Assembly (NCBI GenBank): GCA_002261195.1
Contig: MVBO01000006.1
Coordinates: forward strand, 254,458 to 318,457
From: Bifiguratus adelaidae
Lineage: Eukaryota; Mucoromycota; Endogonomycetes; Endogonales
Direction of reading: 5' to 3'
DNA length: 64,000 bases
A model generated the notes under the pieces. It was not told where the DNA came from. It searched no databases and was given only the letters and a program-made list of their open reading frames with translations. Of the stretch, positions 59,916 to 64,000 are shown one piece after another (position 1 is the stretch's first letter; each line of letters opens with the position of its first letter). The position numbers and the translations under genes are program-made.

Positions 59916-61349
59916 TCCTGATGTTGCAACCTCAATCGCGGTTCAGTCACATTAGCCCAATCCACAATATGCAGCTCTTCCTGTCGGCCATATACCCAGT
60001 GATTTTCACCATGCTCATCGATATACACATCCTCCTCCTGACGAAATGGCACAGTTTGGTTGTCCCATTCGGGAATCGGCACGGACGCTTGTAGCTCGAC
60101 GGAGAACCAGCTGTTGGGAACGAGTTTGAGCTGGCCTAGTGGTGAAATGCAGGTATGGGTGAATGGGGTATTTCTTGTAAATAGTTGTGCGTGTACAAAT
60201 ACCTTTGACTGGAACCGTCTTTTGTAAATTAGTCATGCCAATAAGCGGACCAGCGCTATGACCCCTTCGAGTGGTTATGAGATGCTGGCCAAGGATGATG
60301 GGAAAGATCATGGCTTACCAATCGCCGATGGGATGGGAATACACGGTACCCACGACGCCTTGACGCTCGATATCCTCCAAACTCTCCTTCAAAACGTCAT
60401 CCCCGGTACTGCCGACCTTCAATGCACGTCGTACCGCATCTTGCATCTTGTTGGAGTGCGTTCTGAGAGCGTTTTTGATCGTCGCTGGCGGTTCTGTTTC
60501 GCCTTCGGCCAATACATAACCCATATGCTGTGTATCTGTGGCCAGACCGTAGGCCACGACCCCAACATCCACGTGTAAGACATCGCCTGGCAAGATCACC
60601 ACGTCCTCGTCCTCGGGTTCATTGGGAACCTTGTCATGTCCTCCTTTTCTGAATACTTCCACCGACGGATGAAACCAGGTGGTCATATTTTGAGCCTGGA
60701 TCCTTTCTCGATACCACCACACCAGATCCATGGTTGTGGTTTGACCAGGTGTGATGGTACGAGCCGAGAAGGCTTCGGAAATCATGGCATGCACGTTTTC
60801 CATCATCTGCCGATACACCTCGAGCATGCCATCCACGCGCGTCTCAATCACCTCCACGGCCACATTGGGTTCACGACGGATGCGAGCTCGCCATGGTCCC
60901 AACGTGCGTTCGAGGATTTCCCGTTCGCCGGCGTGTAAACCGTCCGAGAAGGCGATATCCTGATCTATATTGAGAACAATGGACCGTGGATCCGCCTTCT
61001 CGACCACACTCCGGACATCTTTCCATATCTGAGCCGTGTTATCCAGAAAGATATGGTGTCGATAGGTCCCGTTTGTTCGTTCAAAGATGTAGATAGTGCG
61101 TCGACGAGCTGCAAACGTCTCGGCCATTTTAAGACTCCAAAAGACGGTGTCTTCACCATACTCCCGTTGGGCGATAATCCACATGTCGACATTGTATTTC
61201 TCCAGAATGCGGGGAATCACCTTTTCGATGCGTTCCTTTTGCCAACTGTTTTGTATGGCCGCGCGGTCTCGTAAAGAAGGGAGAACATGATATTGAGGAG
61301 CGGCTGACACGAGAGCGATGAAGCACCAAAGGAATATGACGAGGCGCAT
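59909..61349 (-). CDS. secreted M24 metallopeptidase, Xaa-Pro aminopeptidase-like
   Basis: Three exons (60319-61349, 60203-60264, 59909-60135) give 439 residues. A signal peptide is clear (MRLVIFLWCFIALVSAAPQ), so the protein is secreted or vacuolar. An N-terminal creatinase-like domain (YNVDMWIIAQREYGEDTVFW) precedes the pita-bread catalytic domain. Metal ligands are seen as DVGVVAYGLATDTQHMGY (two Asp), SHPIGDWGHSAG (His), SWFSVELQ (Glu) and FRQEEDVYI (Glu). Splicing of introns 60265-60318 and 60136-60202 is needed to assemble these ligands. Such enzymes cleave after an N-terminal residue followed by proline, or act on dipeptides. The stop overlaps the convergent carrier gene by seven bases. 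Confidence 0.88.
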
Positions 61350-61670
61350 GGTCGTAGTGAAATAAGGAAAAGAAGGATCGGTGCTCTTTTGGTGCTAATC
61401 GCCACATAAAGGCAGATGGTGGGACACGTGCCGAACTTGCGGACAGGGCGATGTCGAGATGCTGGAGCTCAAGAAAAGGCAGTCTTATACAAGTGATATA
61501 GACAATTGGTTTGTTATTGGTTCTATGGCGTATTTACATGGAGAACATGTCACGCGGGCTCTCCAATTACAAGAGAATGCGCAGAAATTGATTGAGAAAT
61601 ATACAAGATCCGCCTGAGGCGGTATTCAACACATGTTGACAACCATCGACAATACGGATATGGATCATGC
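61350..61670. other. intergenic region upstream of the M24 peptidase
   Basis: About 320 bp with the peptidase promoter and the 3' end of the next minus-strand gene. Nothing else is visible. Confidence 0.45.
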
Positions 61671-62222
61671 TCATGTAGGCTCCATTTTCGACATGAGTTG
61701 CTTTCGTAGTACCTTTTCTCGTAAAGGCTTTTGCCGACGTTTCTTGCGTCGTGGATGGTCTTTTTGCCTGACAATGGTGTAAGCAAAACGATGCTATGTC
61801 ATATTGTCGACTTACCGAACGGGAAGATTATTGATACGGGTGGATATCCGCAGCATGCCTTCCCCGTTGCCTTCATGGTGTCCACACCGCCGTACGAGGA
61901 GCGGACCAGATCCAAGCAGCTCTCCTGAGCCTTCAAAAACGATGTCGTGTACAGACAATTCATCTCCAAGAGCATGATTACCATCTGGAGACAACAAGAT
62001 GATGTCTTCCTCTGTAGTGTTCATGCTGTCTTTGGATGGCTCGGTCGGTGTTGCATAGTCGTGCGAAAGATGAAGTGGCAGTGTATCGGTGTATTGTCGA
62101 ATAAGCGGTTTGAGTGCATCAATATGAATGTCTGGAGACACCATCAGTGAGAAGTCTGAGCTAGGATCATCATTGTAGCGAAAGTGTAGACAACAATCCT
62201 CTCTCCCTTCTCTCGTCGCCAT
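61671..62222 (-). CDS. small protein of unknown function with basic C-terminus
   Basis: Two exons (61816-62222, 61671-61767) separated by a 48-nt canonical intron give 167 residues. The N-terminal 100 residues (LHFRYNDDPSSDFSLMVSP, IDALKPLIRQY, EDIILLSPDGNHALGDEL, VHDIVFEG) have the length and alternation of a small alpha/beta fold, perhaps ubiquitin-like. The tail is strongly basic (HPRRKKRRQKPLREKVLRK). I do not recognise the family. The intron is supported because it places an open, Lys/Arg-rich frame in phase. No signal peptide or membrane helix was seen. Confidence 0.5.
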
Positions 62223-62284
62223 GCTCCATAACTTCAGCGCTTACTCCGCAGGTATTTTATTGCCGTCACTAGAACAGGTGAGGT

Positions 62285-62290
62285 CACGTG
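62285..62290. promoter_or_regulatory. CACGTG palindrome (E-box)
   Basis: A perfect CACGTG about 65 bp upstream of the small minus-strand gene, the site type bound by Cbf1/Pho4-like bHLH factors. Its position fits a promoter, but single hexamers arise by chance. Confidence 0.35.
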
Positions 62291-62324
62291 CATGTGATGT
62301 CATACACCATCTCTCCCCTCACCG

Positions 62325-62336
62325 TTAGGGTTAGGG
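62325..62336 (+). promoter_or_regulatory. two tandem TTAGGG units in a divergent promoter
   Basis: Two exact head-to-tail telomere-type hexamers lie about 100 bp from one start and 670 bp from the other. In many fungi Tbf1 or Rap1-type Myb proteins bind such internal sites to insulate or activate promoters. Confidence 0.45.
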
Positions 62337-62422
62337 TCGGATTCAGATTCATTCCAGCAGCAAAAGGTGATTTCGCACCGGCTGGCGTCCGAGAGACTTT
62401 GAGAAGCAAAAGGAAAGTGTGT

Positions 62423-62437
62423 GAGAGAGAGAGAGAG
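62423..62437. repeat. (GA)n microsatellite
   Basis: An uninterrupted GA run in the divergent promoter. A longer pyrimidine-rich tract with many CTCTCT units follows between about 62640 and 62760. Confidence 0.7.
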
Positions 62438-63009
62438 GGAGTCAGAAAATGGCAAGATAGCGTTGAACGGAAGGACAGAGTAGGAATGAATCCGTATAAG
62501 AGAGTAGAAAGAGACCCTGACAATAACACTCTTATCACTGCAAAATAAAAACAAGCGTATTCCGACCGCGTGGTAAAAAACCAAACGTGCGATAGTGTGA
62601 CATGGAGTGTCGATGCTCAAGCCTACCTTTCGTTGACCGACTCTATCTCGCTCTTTGTTTCCTCTACCCTCTCTCTCTTCTATAGCCGTTCCAATCCCTC
62701 ACGTCTTCCTCTCTCTCTTCTTCTTCTCTCTTACTCCCATACTCGCTCTCTCTTCTCTGCGCAAGAAGTACATCCGAGCACACAAGCGTCAAATTTTCAT
62801 TTGGGTGATAACGATCACTTGAGCGCGCTATAGTGAAGGTTTTCAAGCTTTGGTAAGGCAGGATGATGGAAGGATGGTTGAGATTACTTTTAACATCCAA
62901 GATAGCCGATAGGGTTATACCTCAGTGAATTGCGCGCGCGCTGAGATTCCCGTCTCATCTATACCGCATATAACCGGGCAACTTGCGAGTGGCCTCAACA
63001 CATCTGGAC

Positions 63010-64000
63010 ATGGTAACCGGAGGAGGCGGTGGCGGGCAGTCTGCTGTTCCATGGCCATTTCAATCAGCATCAGCACCAACGCCTCCGTTCGAAAACTATG
63101 ATGCCGGCACTTCTCCCGCCACTTTGCGTAAACGAGCACGATCATCGATACCCAATATACCGTCCGCTCACCATGTTGGGTCTGTTGGACTTTCTCCTTC
63201 CACGCCTCCGAGTCATGGTTCTCACTTTTCGTCCGTCTCCATGCCTCCGCACGACATTCATCCACCGTCTTACCTACCGCGGAGTAGCGTTCCGCGACAT
63301 CGATGTTCACATAACGCCTACCTGAGCGAAGACTTTGTCCCCTGGGTCAGTCCAGTGACAAGTGCAGCCAAGGATGCGGTTTTCGGAACGCTCGGTACCT
63401 TTGCCCCTCCCAACAGTTTTGATCCATTGGATCCTTTTCGGACAGGCGGCCCTCAAAATTATGGTGATGCCAATGAACAATCGTCCAGCATCTTGGGAGA
63501 CGACGATGATTTACAATACGATAATCCATATTATCGGATGCCGGGTCCGATGCATGTGCATAGCCATGACGATCTAAAGGCTGCATTAGCTAAAGGCGAT
63601 GGAGCCATTTCAGTCTACAGTCATCAGTGGGCGTCACGGTCCAGTGAAGAGGCCCAGGAATACGTCAGTCTCCCTCATCACCGAACTTCCAGCTATAGGC
63701 GTTCCCATACCGAAGAAGGTCCCAATTTAGCAAAGCAAAAGCAGACAGATTCGACGCCGTCGCATACTCCGACGCCATCTGTATCATTATATTCTACACC
63801 CAAGAGTGACAACTCTCAGGCGCAACTAACTTCATCTGGCTTGGATCCACTGGACGAATTTGACGACGTGAGCACACCCCTTGAGGAAGATCGGCCACTC
63901 GCAGTACCGGCAGGCTTGTATCACGGACCCGGCGAAGCGAATGTGCGATCACCGATTATATCGTCCAATACTCAGGATACTTATTTTGATTTCCAAGAAA
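63010..64000 (+). CDS. N-terminus of a long Ser/Pro-rich protein (runs off the window)
   Basis: From ATG 63010 a frame stays open for 330 codons to the window edge, so it is real but has no stop here. A Gly run (GGGGGG) opens it. Ser/Pro/His-rich low-complexity sequence follows (LSPSTPPSHGSHFSSVSMPP), then short ordered-looking segments (NAYLSEDFVPWVSPVTSAAK, NPYYRMPGPMHVHSHDDLK) and an acidic run (LGDDDDLQYD). This resembles the long cytosolic N-terminus of a transporter or signalling protein whose folded domain lies beyond the window. No family could be named. The clean frame and biased composition support coding. Confidence 0.7.
   Translation, partial: MVTGGGGGGQSAVPWPFQSASAPTPPFENYDAGTSPATLRKRARSSIPNIPSAHHVGSVGLSPSTPPSHGSHFSSVSMPPHDIHPPSYLPRSSVPRHRCSHNAYLSEDFVPWVSPVTSAAKDAVFGTLGTFAPPNSFDPLDPFRTGGPQNYGDANEQSSSILGDDDDLQYDNPYYRMPGPMHVHSHDDLKAALAKGDGAISVYSHQWASRSSEEAQEYVSLPHHRTSSYRRSHTEEGPNLAKQKQTDSTPSHTPTPSVSLYSTPKSDNSQAQLTSSGLDPLDEFDDVSTPLEEDRPLAVPAGLYHGPGEANVRSPIISSNTQDTYFDFQE

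Larger units (their letters stand above)
62223..63009. other. divergent promoter region
   Basis: About 790 bp between two divergent genes. It holds a CACGTG E-box, a TTAGGG pair and long GA- and CT-rich tracts, listed separately. No gene is visible. Confidence 0.55.

Overview
The window is a stretch of nuclear DNA from a filamentous fungus. Genes lie close together on both strands. Most are split by short GT-AG introns, typically 42-60 nt, and a few introns start with GC. Gene content suggests an early-diverging lineage of the Mucoromycota type: a CHD6-9-like remodeller, POT1, a WSC membrane protein, SOSS-B, a UVE1-type endonuclease and a BRCA1-like RING/BRCT protein in one window. The lineage is an inference from gene content and intron style, not a measurement. 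Gene models were assembled by hand by joining exons whose splice phases and family motifs agree. I saw no tRNA, rRNA, CRISPR array or intact transposon.

Layout. 1-0.6 kb: the 3' ends of two genes, then a 10-N gap that cuts the second gene and the 5' end of UVE1. 0.6-16.8 kb: UVE1 (+), the giant TRA1 (-) and POT1 (-). 17-18.6 kb: two broken catabolic genes, an AtuA-like remnant (-) and a CoA-transferase III remnant (+), meeting at their truncated 5' ends. 18.8-29 kb: a WDR26/Gid7-like WD40 protein (+), two tandem GDSN-motif type II membrane proteins (-) and a USP36-type deubiquitinase (+). 29-33.3 kb: a poorly resolved membrane-protein region, a tiny four-exon CENP-X gene and a BRCA1-like gene (all +). 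33.4-42 kb: a CHD remodeller (-) and threonine deaminase (-). 42-47.4 kb: a WSC protein (+), a broken old yellow enzyme (-) and catalase (+). 47.5-57.3 kb: RIX7 (-), then a very compact same-strand series of SOSS-B, a SAC/hSac2 phosphatase, a coiled-coil protein and a mitochondrial carrier, with gaps of only 27-44 bp. 57.4-64 kb: a broken short-chain dehydrogenase, a second mitochondrial carrier, a secreted M24 peptidase (-), an unknown small protein (-) and the start of a long Ser/Pro-rich protein that runs off the end.

Two themes stand out. Genome-maintenance genes are unusually frequent: UVE1, TRA1, POT1, CENP-X, BRCA1-like, CHD, SOSS-B and perhaps an SYCP3-like coiled coil. Four metabolic genes (AtuA-like, CoA-transferase, OYE, SDR) carry in-frame stops or frameshifts, and most of the stops can be explained by C-to-T changes at CAA, CAG or CGA codons. 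The BRCA1-like gene has short segments beginning with GT inside its RING domain that must be removed to restore the conserved domain. These may be ultra-short introns, assembly errors or decay.
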